Source: Ruminococcus sp. (GTDB lineage Bacteria; Bacillota; Clostridia; Oscillospirales; Ruminococcaceae). From it: a stretch of DNA of 33,022 nt. The stretch's first letter is position 1, and every line of letters begins with the position of its first letter. The notes under the pieces are model-generated. The model was not told where the DNA came from. It ran no database searches and worked only from the letters and a program-made list of their open reading frames with translations. Where the stretch lies: assembly GCA_029060755.1 (NCBI GenBank), contig JAIDTI010000021.1, forward strand, positions 1-33,022, given 5' to 3'. Positions 21,725 through 30,317 of the stretch are shown in pieces. The position numbers and the translations under genes are program-made.

Positions 21725-23854
21725 TTATTCCTGCTTCTGTAAACGCTGTCTGAGTTTTGTATTTCGTTTTGTGACCGTTACATTTCTTACAGCATATCCG
21801 ACAGCCTTTTTATTTCCGACAAGAACAAGAATTTTTTTTGCTCTTGTTATTCCTGTATAAATCAGATTCCTCTGCAACATTACAAAATGATTCATCATTA
21901 CTGGCATAACTACTACGGGATATTCAGAACCCTGCGACTTATGAATTGTTATTGCATAAGCCTGTACAAGTTCATCAAGCTCGTCAAATGTATATGCAAC
22001 AAATCCGCTGTCAAACAGAACAGTCAGCGTTCTTTCTTCATCATTGATACTTGTTACAATACCTATATCGCCGTTGAAGATCTCTTTATCATAGTTATTG
22101 CGAATCTGCATGACTTTATCATTTACACGGAATGAGCGTCCGCCACGATATAATACAGCTGAATCAGGATTCAGAGCGTTCTGCAATATTCTGTTAAGAT
22201 TTTCTGCGCCGGTTACGCCTTTCCGCATAGGTGTAAGCACCTGAATATCATTTGACGATACACCATAATATGCAGGAAGTCGGCGTTTTACAAGGTCAAC
22301 TATTGTTTCTGATGCCTTTTCAGCATCTTCTGATTCGATATAGAAAAAGTCAGTATTTCTGCCATTGCTTATATCGGGAAACTTTCCTGTATTTATTCTA
22401 TGTGCATTTGTGATGATTCTGCTTGCCTGCGCCTGACGGAAAATTTTTGTAAGACGTACAACCGGAAACACACCTGAATCAATAATATCCCTGAGAACAT
22501 TTCCTGCTCCGACAGAGGGCAGTTGGTCTATATCCCCGACAAAAATAAGCTTCATATGATGCGGTACAGCTTTTAAAAGAGTATTCATAAGAATAATATC
22601 AATCATAGATGATTCATCAATAATAAGTACATCGCCGTCCAGAGTATTATTTTCATTCCGTTTATAGCCGTCTGTTGGATTATATTCAAGAAGTCGGTGA
22701 ATAGTTTTTGCCTCTTTGCCAGTTGTTTCCGTCATACGTTTTGCGGCACGTCCTGTCGGTGCGGCAAGCATTATCTCCATATCCATATCTTCCAATGCTT
22801 CTATTATGCCGAGAACTGTTGTTGTTTTTCCTGTTCCGGGACTTCCTGTAAGTACCATTATTTTTGAATCAACTGCCTGCTGAATAGCCTTTGCCTGAAT
22901 TTCATCATACTGAATATCAAGCTTATTTTGCAAATACTCAATATCAACGGTATATCCTGCCCACAAATTCGCTGTACAATTGTTTATATTGCACATTCTT
23001 CTTGCTGTACCTGTTTCAGAATTATAAAAAAATGGCAGATATATTGCCTGTTCATCAAGAATAAGGTCTTTTTCTGCTAATGCTTTTTCTAAAGCAACTA
23101 TAATGGACACCTGTTCTGTCTGAAGTAATTCTGTACATTTTTCTATCAGCTGTTCTCTTTCTGCATATACATGACCATCATTGGCAAGCTGTTTCAGCGT
23201 ATACATAAGACCACTCCTGCATCTTAAAAAGCAGTTTTTTTCAAATCCGAGACTTTCTGCAATCTTGTCAGCCGTTTTGAATCCGATACCCCATATATCA
23301 TCAGCAAGCCTGTATGGATTGTTTTTTACAATACTTATGCTGTCTTTTTCGTATTCCCTGTAGATTTTCGTGGCGAAAGCTGTACTTACACCATGACTTT
23401 GCAGAAAAATCATAATATTCTTGATTTCTTTCTGCTGTTCCCAGCTTGATACGATAAGTCCTATTCTTTTTTTGCCAATTCCGTCAATTTCTCCCAGTTT
23501 TTCAGGTGAATTTTCAATCACAGAAATAGTATCCATGCCGAACCTGTCAACAATACGTTTTGCAAACTTTGAGCCGATACCTTTTATAAGTCCACTGCCG
23601 AGATATTTTTCAATGCCGAAAAGTGTTGCAGGAAGTTCCTCTGTCCACTTTTTAGCAGAAAACTGATTTCCATATTTCTTATCAAATATCCAGTCCCCTT
23701 CAATGACAAGTATTGAGCCGACATTTGCATCAATAAGATTTCCGACTACCGTAACAAGTTCGTCATATCCCTGCATGGAAACTTTAAGAACACTGTAGCC
23801 GTTTTCCTGATTCTGATATGTTATTCTTTCCACAACACAATTAATCTTTACCAT
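21725..23854 (-). CDS. recD2: RecD2-type ATP-dependent DNA helicase
   Basis: A 709-residue SF1B 5'-3' helicase. The N-terminal OB-like region is followed by helix-hairpin-helix segments (GLIKGIGSKFAKRIVDRFG, LGEIDGIGKKR, DDIWGIGFKTADKIAESLG), then Walker A GSPGTGKTTT (about 338-347), Walker B IIDESSMID, GDIDQLPSVGAGNVLRDI and the C-terminal motif YAITIHKSQGSEYPVVVMPV. This is the RecBC-independent RecD2 layout used in repair and fork restart. ATG at 23,854 chosen, 10 nt after AGGA. Its stop lies only 23 bp from the attL core, so it is the last gene at the element's left end. Confidence 0.95.
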   Translation of the reverse strand: MVKINCVVERITYQNQENGYSVLKVSMQGYDELVTVVGNLIDANVGSILVIEGDWIFDKKYGNQFSAKKWTEELPATLFGIEKYLGSGLIKGIGSKFAKRIVDRFGMDTISVIENSPEKLGEIDGIGKKRIGLIVSSWEQQKEIKNIMIFLQSHGVSTAFATKIYREYEKDSISIVKNNPYRLADDIWGIGFKTADKIAESLGFEKNCFLRCRSGLMYTLKQLANDGHVYAEREQLIEKCTELLQTEQVSIIVALEKALAEKDLILDEQAIYLPFFYNSETGTARRMCNINNCTANLWAGYTVDIEYLQNKLDIQYDEIQAKAIQQAVDSKIMVLTGSPGTGKTTTVLGIIEALEDMDMEIMLAAPTGRAAKRMTETTGKEAKTIHRLLEYNPTDGYKRNENNTLDGDVLIIDESSMIDIILMNTLLKAVPHHMKLIFVGDIDQLPSVGAGNVLRDIIDSGVFPVVRLTKIFRQAQASRIITNAHRINTGKFPDISNGRNTDFFYIESEDAEKASETIVDLVKRRLPAYYGVSSNDIQVLTPMRKGVTGAENLNRILQNALNPDSAVLYRGGRSFRVNDKVMQIRNNYDKEIFNGDIGIVTSINDEERTLTVLFDSGFVAYTFDELDELVQAYAITIHKSQGSEYPVVVMPVMMNHFVMLQRNLIYTGITRAKKILVLVGNKKAVGYAVRNVTVTKRNTKLRQRLQKQE

Positions 23855-23892
23855 ATTTATCATATCCTGACAATAAAAAATTTTATATATTA

Positions 23893-23921
23893 ATTATATC
23901 ATGTATTTGAAATTTTTTCAA
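23893..23921 (-). promoter_or_regulatory. Promoter of recD2
   Basis: On the minus strand TTGAAA (23,921-23,916), a 17-bp spacer and TATAAT (23,898-23,893). Confidence 0.7.
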
Positions 23922-23943
23922 TAGTTATGAAAAATATAGCAAA

Positions 23944-23977
23944 AAAATACTTCCGATTTATAAACCGAAAGTATTTT
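23944..23977 (-). terminator. Intrinsic terminator after asnA
   Basis: Minus strand AAAATACTTTCGGTTTA pairs with TAAATCGGAAGTATTTT (two G-T pairs) and is followed by a T-run. It separates the asnS-asnA operon from recD2. Confidence 0.8.
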
Positions 23978-23985
23978 TTGTAATA

Positions 23986-24996
23986 TCAAAGCAATGTGAT
24001 TCCGTTTTCACTGCATTTCTGAATCATCTCATCACTCCATATAGAGGACTGTACTTCACCAATATGTGCTTTATTCAAGAGGAGCATACAAAGTCTTGAC
24101 TGTCCGATACCACCACCGATTGTAAGCGGAAGCTCGTTATTTGCAATCATCTGATGATACTTATACTTCATTCTGTCCTCTGCATTACATTCAGCAAGCT
24201 GTGATTTAAGTGAATCTGCATCAACACGTATACCCATAGAGGAGACCTCAAGCGAATCATCAAGAACATTGTCCCATATGAGAATATCGCCGTTGAGTGA
24301 CCAGTCATCATAGTCGGGCGCACGTCCGTCATGTTTTTCACCGTTTGCAAGTTTTCCGCCAATCTGCATTACAAACACGGTTTTATGTTCCTTTGTTATA
24401 AGCCTCTCACGTTCATGGCTTGTTTTGTCGGGGTACATATCCGCAAGTTCCTGCGTTGTTATGAAAAATGGTTCTGTACAGATTTCTCCCGAAATATCAG
24501 GATAACGCAAACCAACTTTTCTCTTTGTATACGCAATAGCTTTTACTACTGATTTTACTGTATCTTTAAGAAAATCAATGTTTCGCTGTTCTCTTGTGAT
24601 AACTTTTTCCCAGTCCCATTGGTCAACGAAAATTGAGTGTGTGTTGTCTGTGTCATCATCACGGCGGATAGCGTTCATATCAGTATAAATGCCCTCACCT
24701 GCATTATAACCATAACGATAGAGTGCCATACGCTTCCACTTTGCAAGCGACTGCACAACTTCACCTTCGCCGTCAATTTCCTTTATAGTAAAATCTACCT
24801 TGCGTTCAATGCCGTTCAAATCGTCATTTATGCCACTGCCCTTGCTTACAATAAGCGGAGCAGATACACGGTCAAGTGTGAGTGCGAATGACAAGGACTG
24901 CTGAAAAATATCCTTGATATATTTAATAGCGTGTTGAGTTTCTCTTAATGTGAGAGCTGATTTATAGCCCTCTGGAATAAAAAGTTCTCTTGACAT
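23986..24996 (-). CDS. asnA: Aspartate-ammonia ligase (asparagine synthetase A)
   Basis: A 336-residue AsnA that makes asparagine from aspartate, ammonia and ATP; it is structurally related to class II aminoacyl-tRNA synthetases. Visible family stretches are LFIPEGYKSALTLRETQHAI, LDRVSAPLIV, DQWDWEKVI, DDWSLNGDILIWDNV, SSMGIRVD and GGIGQSRLCMLLL. Length is typical. The start is the ATG at 24,996 (AAAGGA upstream) or an in-frame GTG three codons earlier. It lies downstream of asnS and a membrane-protein gene in the same direction, so the Asn T-box leader probably controls it too. Confidence 0.95.
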   Translation of the reverse strand: MSRELFIPEGYKSALTLRETQHAIKYIKDIFQQSLSFALTLDRVSAPLIVSKGSGINDDLNGIERKVDFTIKEIDGEGEVVQSLAKWKRMALYRYGYNAGEGIYTDMNAIRRDDDTDNTHSIFVDQWDWEKVITREQRNIDFLKDTVKSVVKAIAYTKRKVGLRYPDISGEICTEPFFITTQELADMYPDKTSHERERLITKEHKTVFVMQIGGKLANGEKHDGRAPDYDDWSLNGDILIWDNVLDDSLEVSSMGIRVDADSLKSQLAECNAEDRMKYKYHQMIANNELPLTIGGGIGQSRLCMLLLNKAHIGEVQSSIWSDEMIQKCSENGITLL

Positions 24997-25051
24997 AGCT
25001 GTCACTTTCCTTTCAAATATAGCTTGACGACAACACGGTTAATGCTGTCAA

Positions 25052-25630
25052 TCAGAATGATAATAGCCTGATTATGTGTACTCCTGACTTTTTCCGTATT
25101 CCTATGAGATTCACAAGTTTTCCAGGAACAGCAAAATCAGCATCTGAAAAAAATGTATTATGATAGAAAATTCTGTACTTCAATTTCTGTATATCATAGT
25201 AAGCAATTGAAAGCTGATAACCTTTTTTACGGAAAACAAAGCCGATTATCTTAGTCAGCTTTTCAGGATTTGAAATACAGCGGTATTCATATATAGTTTT
25301 TGCTGTAAGAAAAACCATTGCAACAACAAGAATTGCAACAAAATATAATAGAATCTCTCTTTTCACAAACAGGAGAATATATATAAATGATACTCCTGCA
25401 TATGCCAAAGTTTTTACAATAAATTTTTTTATTATGCTTGCTTTTACAAGAATAAGTGTTTCCCTGCTTATCTCACTGTAACTGTTTTTTTTGGTGAGAC
25501 TGTTTTTCACGTCCAGACTGATTTTCTTTATATCGTTACATTCTTTTCTGTACTTGCAGTAAAACATTACAGCTACAGGCAACCCGATAATTATTGAAAA
25601 TCCTGCAAAAATCACAAAAAATTCAGTCAT
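25052..25630 (-). CDS. Hypothetical membrane protein between asnS and asnA
   Basis: A 192-residue protein with one span at the N-terminus (FFVIFAGFSIIIGLPVAVMF), a charged Lys-rich segment, a hydrophobic hairpin of two spans (about 74-110) and a basic soluble C-terminal domain of about 80 residues (KLTKIIGFVFRKKGYQ onward). I do not recognise the family. It starts 6 bp after the asnS stop and ends 47-56 bp before asnA, so it is part of the T-box operon by position. No catalytic motif is visible. Confidence 0.7.
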   Translation of the reverse strand: MTEFFVIFAGFSIIIGLPVAVMFYCKYRKECNDIKKISLDVKNSLTKKNSYSEISRETLILVKASIIKKFIVKTLAYAGVSFIYILLFVKREILLYFVAILVVAMVFLTAKTIYEYRCISNPEKLTKIIGFVFRKKGYQLSIAYYDIQKLKYRIFYHNTFFSDADFAVPGKLVNLIGIRKKSGVHIIRLLSF

Positions 25631-25635
25631 TACTC

Positions 25636-27006
25636 TTATCTTATGCTTCCGACTGTTCGTGGATAGAGAATAACATCTCTTATATTTGCCATACCTGTTG
25701 TGTACATGATAAGTCTTTCAAATCCAAGACCAAAACCGCCGTGAGGTACAGAGCCGAATTTTCTTAAATCAAGATAATCTGCATAAAGTTCAAGATTCAT
25801 ATTGCGTTCTTCCATTGCAGAAACAAGATTATCATAATCATATTCACGCTCACTTCCGCCGATAATTTCGCCAACTCCTGGCACAAGCAAATCAACAGCC
25901 GCAACAGTTTTTCCGTCGAGATTCTGTTTCATATAGAATGACTTGATTTCCTTTGGGTAATCAGTAACAAATACAGCCTTGTTAAATACTTTTTCGGAGA
26001 TATAACGCTCATGTTCCGTCTGCAAATCACAACCCCACTCAACAGGATATACAAAGTTTTCACCTGATTCCTGCAAAACCTTTATAGCCTCTGTGTATGT
26101 GATTCTGCCGAAATCGTGTGAGATGAGTTCCTCCAGACGTGCCTTGAGACCCTTTTCAAAGTGAGCATCAAAGAACGCAATTTCAGTCGGACAAAGTTCA
26201 AGAAGCTGACCGATAACGTATTTGAGCATATCTTCCGCAATTTCAATGACATCATCAAGCTCTGCAAAAGCTACTTCGGGTTCAATGTGCCAGAACTCCG
26301 CAAGATGTTTTGGTGTATTGCTGTTTTCTGCACGGAATGACGGACCGAAAGTATATATTTTTCCCATAGCTGTAGCAGCCATTTCACCTTCAAGCTGTCC
26401 CGAAACTGAAAGACCTGCTTTTCTGCCGAAAAAGTCATTTGCATAATAATCTTCTTCAGACTTGAACTCTGTTGTATAGCCGTTTGTTGTTACCTGAAAC
26501 ATCTCCCCTGCTCCCTCACAGTCACTGCCAGTGATAAGCGGAGTGTTGATATATACATAGTTGTGATTCTGGAAATATCTGTGTAAAGCTGATGCAAGGA
26601 CGGAACGTACACGCCATACTGCATTGAATGTATTTGTACGGCTTCTGAGATGCGGAATACTTCTTAAAAATTCAAGGCTGTGACCTTTTTTCTGCAACGG
26701 ATAATCAGTCGGACAGTCGCCGAGAACTGTAATTCCGTCGGGAGCAGTATTTATTTCAACAGAATTATTTCTGCCCTCAACTACTTTTCCGACAACTTTC
26801 AAAGACATTCCAACTCGTGGCTCTTTGAAATCAGTGTCACCCTTTTCAACAACAATCTGAATATTTTTCAGTGATGTTCCGTCGTTCAACTCAATAAAAG
26901 CTACACTCTTTGAGTTGCGTGAAGTACGTACCCAGCCACAGACAGTAACTTCCTTAGCGACATATTCTTTGTTTGTGATAATTTCTTTTACGTCAGTGTG
27001 TTTCAT
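25636..27006 (-). CDS. asnS: Asparaginyl-tRNA synthetase
   Basis: A 456-residue class IIb synthetase charging tRNA-Asn. The N-terminal OB-fold anticodon-binding domain (VTVCGWVRTSRNSKSVAFIE) is followed by motif 2 (FRAENSNTPKHLAEFWHIEP) and motif 3 (GFGLGFERLIMYTTG). Length is typical for bacterial AsnRS. ATG at 27,006 is preferred, 9 nt after AAAGGA; an in-frame TTG lies six codons upstream. It follows a T-box leader whose putative specifier is AAC (Asn), so uncharged tRNA-Asn should switch it on. Confidence 0.96.
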   Translation of the reverse strand: MKHTDVKEIITNKEYVAKEVTVCGWVRTSRNSKSVAFIELNDGTSLKNIQIVVEKGDTDFKEPRVGMSLKVVGKVVEGRNNSVEINTAPDGITVLGDCPTDYPLQKKGHSLEFLRSIPHLRSRTNTFNAVWRVRSVLASALHRYFQNHNYVYINTPLITGSDCEGAGEMFQVTTNGYTTEFKSEEDYYANDFFGRKAGLSVSGQLEGEMAATAMGKIYTFGPSFRAENSNTPKHLAEFWHIEPEVAFAELDDVIEIAEDMLKYVIGQLLELCPTEIAFFDAHFEKGLKARLEELISHDFGRITYTEAIKVLQESGENFVYPVEWGCDLQTEHERYISEKVFNKAVFVTDYPKEIKSFYMKQNLDGKTVAAVDLLVPGVGEIIGGSEREYDYDNLVSAMEERNMNLELYADYLDLRKFGSVPHGGFGLGFERLIMYTTGMANIRDVILYPRTVGSIR

Positions 27007-27047
27007 TAAAATCGTTCCTTTCAATATGAATTTTATCAGGACGGAAA

Positions 27048-27322
27048 TAAAAAAACTCTCACTCCTGAAAAAACAGGACGAGAGATTACACCCGTGTTGC
27101 CACCTGATTTACCGCTTATCGCACCAGAAGGAACGACAAAAGCAGTCACTTTCGTCCGCTGTAACGTGCGGAAAACGTCTCTCCTACTAAAACTTACATT
27201 TTTTCAGTTTGATGCTCAAGAGTGTTATTCGCAATGGCTCTGATATACGGCTCACACCTTTTCCGTACTCTCTGAAAACGAAATCCGCTGTTACTTCTCT
27301 CCGTCATGGCATTTATTCTGAA
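27048..27322 (-). ncRNA. T-box riboswitch, asparagine type
   Basis: A leader of about 270 nt upstream of asnS. The T-box sequence GGTGGCAACACGGGTG sits at 27,106-27,091, a variant of the usual TGGNACCGCG. It is followed by a terminator stem (CTCTCGTCCTG / CAGGAGTGAGAG, 27,084-27,055) and a T-run. In the 5' half, GAATAACACTC (27,230-27,220) offers AAC as specifier, matching asparagine. Uncharged tRNA-Asn should favour the antiterminator and expression of asnS-asnA. Confidence 0.85.
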
Positions 27323-27326
27323 ATAT

Positions 27327-27355
27327 ATTCTATCACTTTTTTACAGATTTGTCAA
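27327..27355 (-). promoter_or_regulatory. Promoter of the T-box/asnS operon
   Basis: On the minus strand TTGACA (27,355-27,350), a 17-bp spacer and TAGAAT (27,332-27,327). Confidence 0.85.
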
Positions 27356-27386
27356 TAGGTTTTCAGAAATTTTTTTCAGACAAACG

Positions 27387-27417
27387 AAAAGCTCCTTATA
27401 AAATAAATGGAGCTTTT
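27387..27417. terminator. Terminator of the ORF-free transcription unit
   Basis: AAAAGCTCC (27,387-27,395) pairs with GGAGCTTTT (27,409-27,417) over a 13-nt loop. On the minus strand the stem is followed by TTTTCGTTTG. Confidence 0.75.
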
Positions 27418-28103
27418 TACGTATGTATTAAATTGTAGATTCTGAAGTGACTTTCATCACTTTGCTAAATTACCTGTTGGACTCACCCTTTCGGTTTAGT
27501 ATTTCATCAAAACCTTGAAATTTTTCATGACTATCACGTTCCCTTTTTTTAATCACGAATAATTTTTATCCAACCTTTATGTCCATAAAGAACATAATTT
27601 TAAGCGTTAACTGTTCCCATCGGACTTTACCTCCGTAAAATCATTTTCTGAACCTTCCATATCAGAATTTATAATGGGTAAATTATTTAGTTTCTCATTG
27701 GACTCAACCTTTTCAAAAAAATTATAAAAAGCATCTCCATATATCTAAAGACTCTCGTCGAATTTTCAGTAATCCTGTACTGTTAACATAGAGTTCAGAC
27801 CGAAACCATTTTAATTTTTTCAGCATTACGTTTGCTATGCAATCAAATTTTCTTTTACACTTCAATTCATGGAACAAGCCTTAAAACTTCTGACTTATAT
27901 TCCCCTTTTATAATTCAATTACAAAGCACGTCCGCAGGTTTCACGCTGTCGCTGATAGTAGATGCCATTGGACTCACTTACCTTTCCGCTTAAAATAATT
28001 TACATTATCCCGTCTCATGCTTTTATGCGAAAAAACAATACTGAAACGAAATCAAACCAAGTAAATTTAGCTTTGAGTAATTTTTGTTTACTCTTTTTCC
28101 TTG
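27387..28103 (-). ncRNA. Candidate large structured noncoding RNA (~715 nt, ROOL-like?)
   Basis: No ORF of 60 codons or more occurs here on either strand, yet the interval has its own good promoter (28,109-28,137) and intrinsic terminator. On the minus strand four related motifs recur: GGTAAGTGAGTCCAATGG (27,982-27,965), AGGTTGAGTCCAATGAG (27,710-27,694), GGAGGTAAAGTCCGATGGG (27,633-27,615) and GGGTGAGTCCAACAGG (27,488-27,473). Short stems such as AAGTGA/TCACTT and CTTTATG/CATAAAG are also visible. Size, host and lack of coding resemble ROOL (rumen-originating, ornate, large) RNA, but I cannot confirm a class without a covariance model. Confidence 0.6.
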
Positions 28104-28108
28104 ATTAT

Positions 28109-28137
28109 ATAATATCATATCTTTTGTGAAAAGTCAA
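28109..28137 (-). promoter_or_regulatory. Promoter of the candidate large RNA
   Basis: On the minus strand TTGACT (28,137-28,132), a 17-bp spacer and TATTAT (28,114-28,109). Confidence 0.75.
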
Positions 28138-28224
28138 TAGTTTTTTTCAAAATTCCTGGAACTTTTGATATTTTTGTTACAATGCACAAATCGAAAAAAC
28201 TTTTTACAGCAGATTAACCAATAA

Positions 28225-28257
28225 AAAAACTGCCGTATAAAATAATGCGACAGTTTT
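28225..28257 (-). terminator. Terminator after the PC4/YdbC-like gene
   Basis: AAAAACTGCCG pairs with CGACAGTTTTT (one mismatch) with T- and A-runs at the ends, just beyond the stop at 28,267. Confidence 0.7.
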
Positions 28258-28266
28258 TCATTGTTA

Positions 28267-28500
28267 TCAGTCAATTTCATCAAGACCAAGACCGTCAATA
28301 AGTTCTTTTAATGTTGCAAGTTCATCAACTGTAAGAGTAACACCCTTTCCCATTCTTGAATGGTCGGGCGACCACTCACGAATATCATACTTTGGCTCAT
28401 GGTCATTCCAGCTTACCATATTGAGTTCTTTTGACCAGCCTTTCGCACTTTCAGAAATAACACCGATTTCCTTTGTGATTTCGTATTTAAGTTCTGCCAT
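28267..28500 (-). CDS. PC4/YdbC-family single-stranded nucleic acid-binding protein
   Basis: A 77-residue protein matching the compact YdbC/PC4-like fold: MAELKYEITKEIGVISES, the W-rich strand KGWSKELNMVSWNDHEPKYD, IREWSPDHSRMGKGVTLT and a C-terminal helix LATLKELIDGLGL. YdbC proteins in Firmicutes bind ssDNA or RNA as dimers; their cellular role is poorly known. AAAGGAG lies before the ATG, and it has its own promoter and terminator. Confidence 0.85.
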   Translation of the reverse strand: MAELKYEITKEIGVISESAKGWSKELNMVSWNDHEPKYDIREWSPDHSRMGKGVTLTVDELATLKELIDGLGLDEID

Positions 28501-28540
28501 TTTCTTTAAACTCCTTTCTTTAAAATATCAAGCAAGAAAT

Positions 28541-28569
28541 AGTATATCATATATTTTTTTAGTTGTCAA
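28541..28569 (-). promoter_or_regulatory. Promoter of the PC4/YdbC-like gene
   Basis: On the minus strand TTGACA (28,569-28,564), a 17-bp spacer and TATACT (28,546-28,541). It overlaps the end of the 70-residue gene. Confidence 0.75.
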
Positions 28570-28778
28570 GTATTTTTTTCTGATTTTTCCTTTTGTTCAA
28601 TATAACTATATGCCTCATCAGGACGACAGCTATAATAATCGCCTATAATTCCGCTGATATTTTTCATGATTTTCTGACGCTGATTCTCTGTTGCCTGTTC
28701 AAATGGGATTATTTTATCAGTTTCCGTTACATGAAGATAACTGATAACTTCATATTCTTTGGACTTTCTTCCCCTCAT
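28566..28778 (-). CDS. 70-residue hypothetical protein divergent from serine recombinase 1
   Basis: Begins MRGRKSKEYEVISYLHV and contains IIPFEQATENQRQKIMKNIS, ending in a Lys/Glu-rich tail. The ATG at 28,778 is preferred because GGAGGTGATACAT lies just before it; a longer frame starts at 28,835 without a site. Small, charged and probably helical. I do not recognise the family. Its place beside the recombinase makes a role in controlling recombination (for example a directionality factor) conceivable, but nothing in the sequence proves it. Confidence 0.6.
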   Translation of the reverse strand: MRGRKSKEYEVISYLHVTETDKIIPFEQATENQRQKIMKNISGIIGDYYSCRPDEAYSYIEQKEKSEKNT

Positions 28779-28880
28779 ATGTATCACCTCCGACTTATTT
28801 TTTAAATTATGCTTACGGCGTTCAGAATATGACATATTTTAAAATTGTTTTTGTATAATTGTACAAAGGAGTGATTTTTT

Positions 28881-30311
28881 ATGAAAACAGGAGCAGTATA
28901 CATAAGAGTTTCAACCGATGAGCAGACAGAGTTTTCGCCTGAAAGTCAGCTCAAAGCCATAAAAAAGTACGCAGAAGAACATGAAATCATATTGCCTGAT
29001 GAGTTTATATTTAATGATGACGGTATCAGCGGACGAAAAGCAAGTTGCAGACCGGAATTTCTGAAAATGATTAGCACTGCAAAATTAAAGCCGAAGCCTT
29101 TTGATGTTATTCTTGTATGGAAGTTCAGCAGATTTGCACGGAATCGTGAAGACAGTGTTGTATATAAATCAATGCTCCGCAGAGACTGCAGAATTGACGT
29201 TATATCAGTATCGGAGCAGTTGAGTGAAGACAAATCATCAGTTTTAATGGAGGCAATAATTGAAGCTATGGACGAATACTACAGTTTGAATCTTGCTGAA
29301 GAAGTCAAAAGAGGTATGAACGAAAAATTTTCAAGAGGTGAGATAGTTTCACAAGCACCGTTCGGCTATAAAGCAGTAAACGGAAAATTTGTTGTTGATG
29401 CAGAAAATGCTGAAATTGTAAAAATGATATACAATTATTGTCTGTCTGGTATGGGAATAAGGGCAATTGCAAAGAAAGTCAATGATATGGGTGCACGAAC
29501 ACGCAGAGGAAACTTTTTTGAAAACCGTACAATTGAGTATATCCTGACTAATCCTGTCTATATCGGAAAACTTCGCAGAAGTATCAACGGACGTGATATA
29601 ACAGACAGATTTCATCAATCGAAGGATAATACAATGACAGTAAACGGAACACATATTCCGATTATTGATACAGATACATTTGAACAGGTACAGGCAAGAA
29701 TTGCTGAAAACAAAAAATTATATCCCCGATACAGCCGACAAGCTCTGATAGAGTATATGTTAAAAGGCATTGTCAGGTGCAGTGCCTGCGGTGCTACTCT
29801 TACAGCACAAAATTATCATGGCGGTATGCAGTGTCATCAATATGCAAAAGGTTCTTGCAATATTTCCCATTTTATAATGAAAGACAGACTTGCTCAAATA
29901 ATTATAGAAAAAATCAGGTCTGATTTTGAAAATTATTTTTTTGATGTTGAAATCAATATAGAATCAGATGCAGACTGCGAAAATGCTGTTATCATGTCAT
30001 CTATAGTCAGAGAAGAAAAAAAATTAAAGCGTATTCATGAAGCTTATGAATCCGGCATTGATACATTAGAAGAATACAGAATAAGAAAACATCAGATACA
30101 GAAAAATATAGATAATTTAAAAAAGCAGATAAAAAAAACTGGAATAGTTATGCCGAAAATAAAATGCAAAGAAACTGTAAGTGAATCTATCAAAATTCTT
30201 GAAAATAATGAATCAAGTGAAACGCTTAAAAATGAAATTATAAGAAGTCTCACTGAAAAAATAATATTTGTTAAACCATCAGGAGTAATAGAAATTTATT
30301 ATAAAATATAA
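28881..30311 (+). CDS. Large serine recombinase 1 (SpoIVCA-like)
   Basis: A 476-residue large serine recombinase. The catalytic domain opens GAVYIRVSTDEQ (nucleophile S11), with the helix region WKFSRFARNRED and MEAIIEAMDEYYSLNLAEEV. It is followed by the recombinase domain (APFGYKAVNGKFVVD, TRRGNFFENRTIEYILTNP), a zinc ribbon (RCSACGATL ... MQCHQYAKGSC) and a coiled-coil region (about 375-425). This is the architecture of SpoIVCA and related integrases that excise DNA from sporulation genes. ATG behind AAAGGAGTG; a weak TATAAT is at 28,854. The stop is 17 bp from the attR core in cotJC, as expected if this enzyme inserted the element. Confidence 0.95.
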   Translation: MKTGAVYIRVSTDEQTEFSPESQLKAIKKYAEEHEIILPDEFIFNDDGISGRKASCRPEFLKMISTAKLKPKPFDVILVWKFSRFARNREDSVVYKSMLRRDCRIDVISVSEQLSEDKSSVLMEAIIEAMDEYYSLNLAEEVKRGMNEKFSRGEIVSQAPFGYKAVNGKFVVDAENAEIVKMIYNYCLSGMGIRAIAKKVNDMGARTRRGNFFENRTIEYILTNPVYIGKLRRSINGRDITDRFHQSKDNTMTVNGTHIPIIDTDTFEQVQARIAENKKLYPRYSRQALIEYMLKGIVRCSACGATLTAQNYHGGMQCHQYAKGSCNISHFIMKDRLAQIIIEKIRSDFENYFFDVEINIESDADCENAVIMSSIVREEKKLKRIHEAYESGIDTLEEYRIRKHQIQKNIDNLKKQIKKTGIVMPKIKCKETVSESIKILENNESSETLKNEIIRSLTEKIIFVKPSGVIEIYYKI

Positions 30312-30317
30312 CCTTAT

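Noticed and set aside
27420..28100. ORF-free region as a group II intron or tRNA cluster
   Set aside because: No reverse-transcriptase ORF, no recognisable domain V hairpin or tRNA T-loop was seen.
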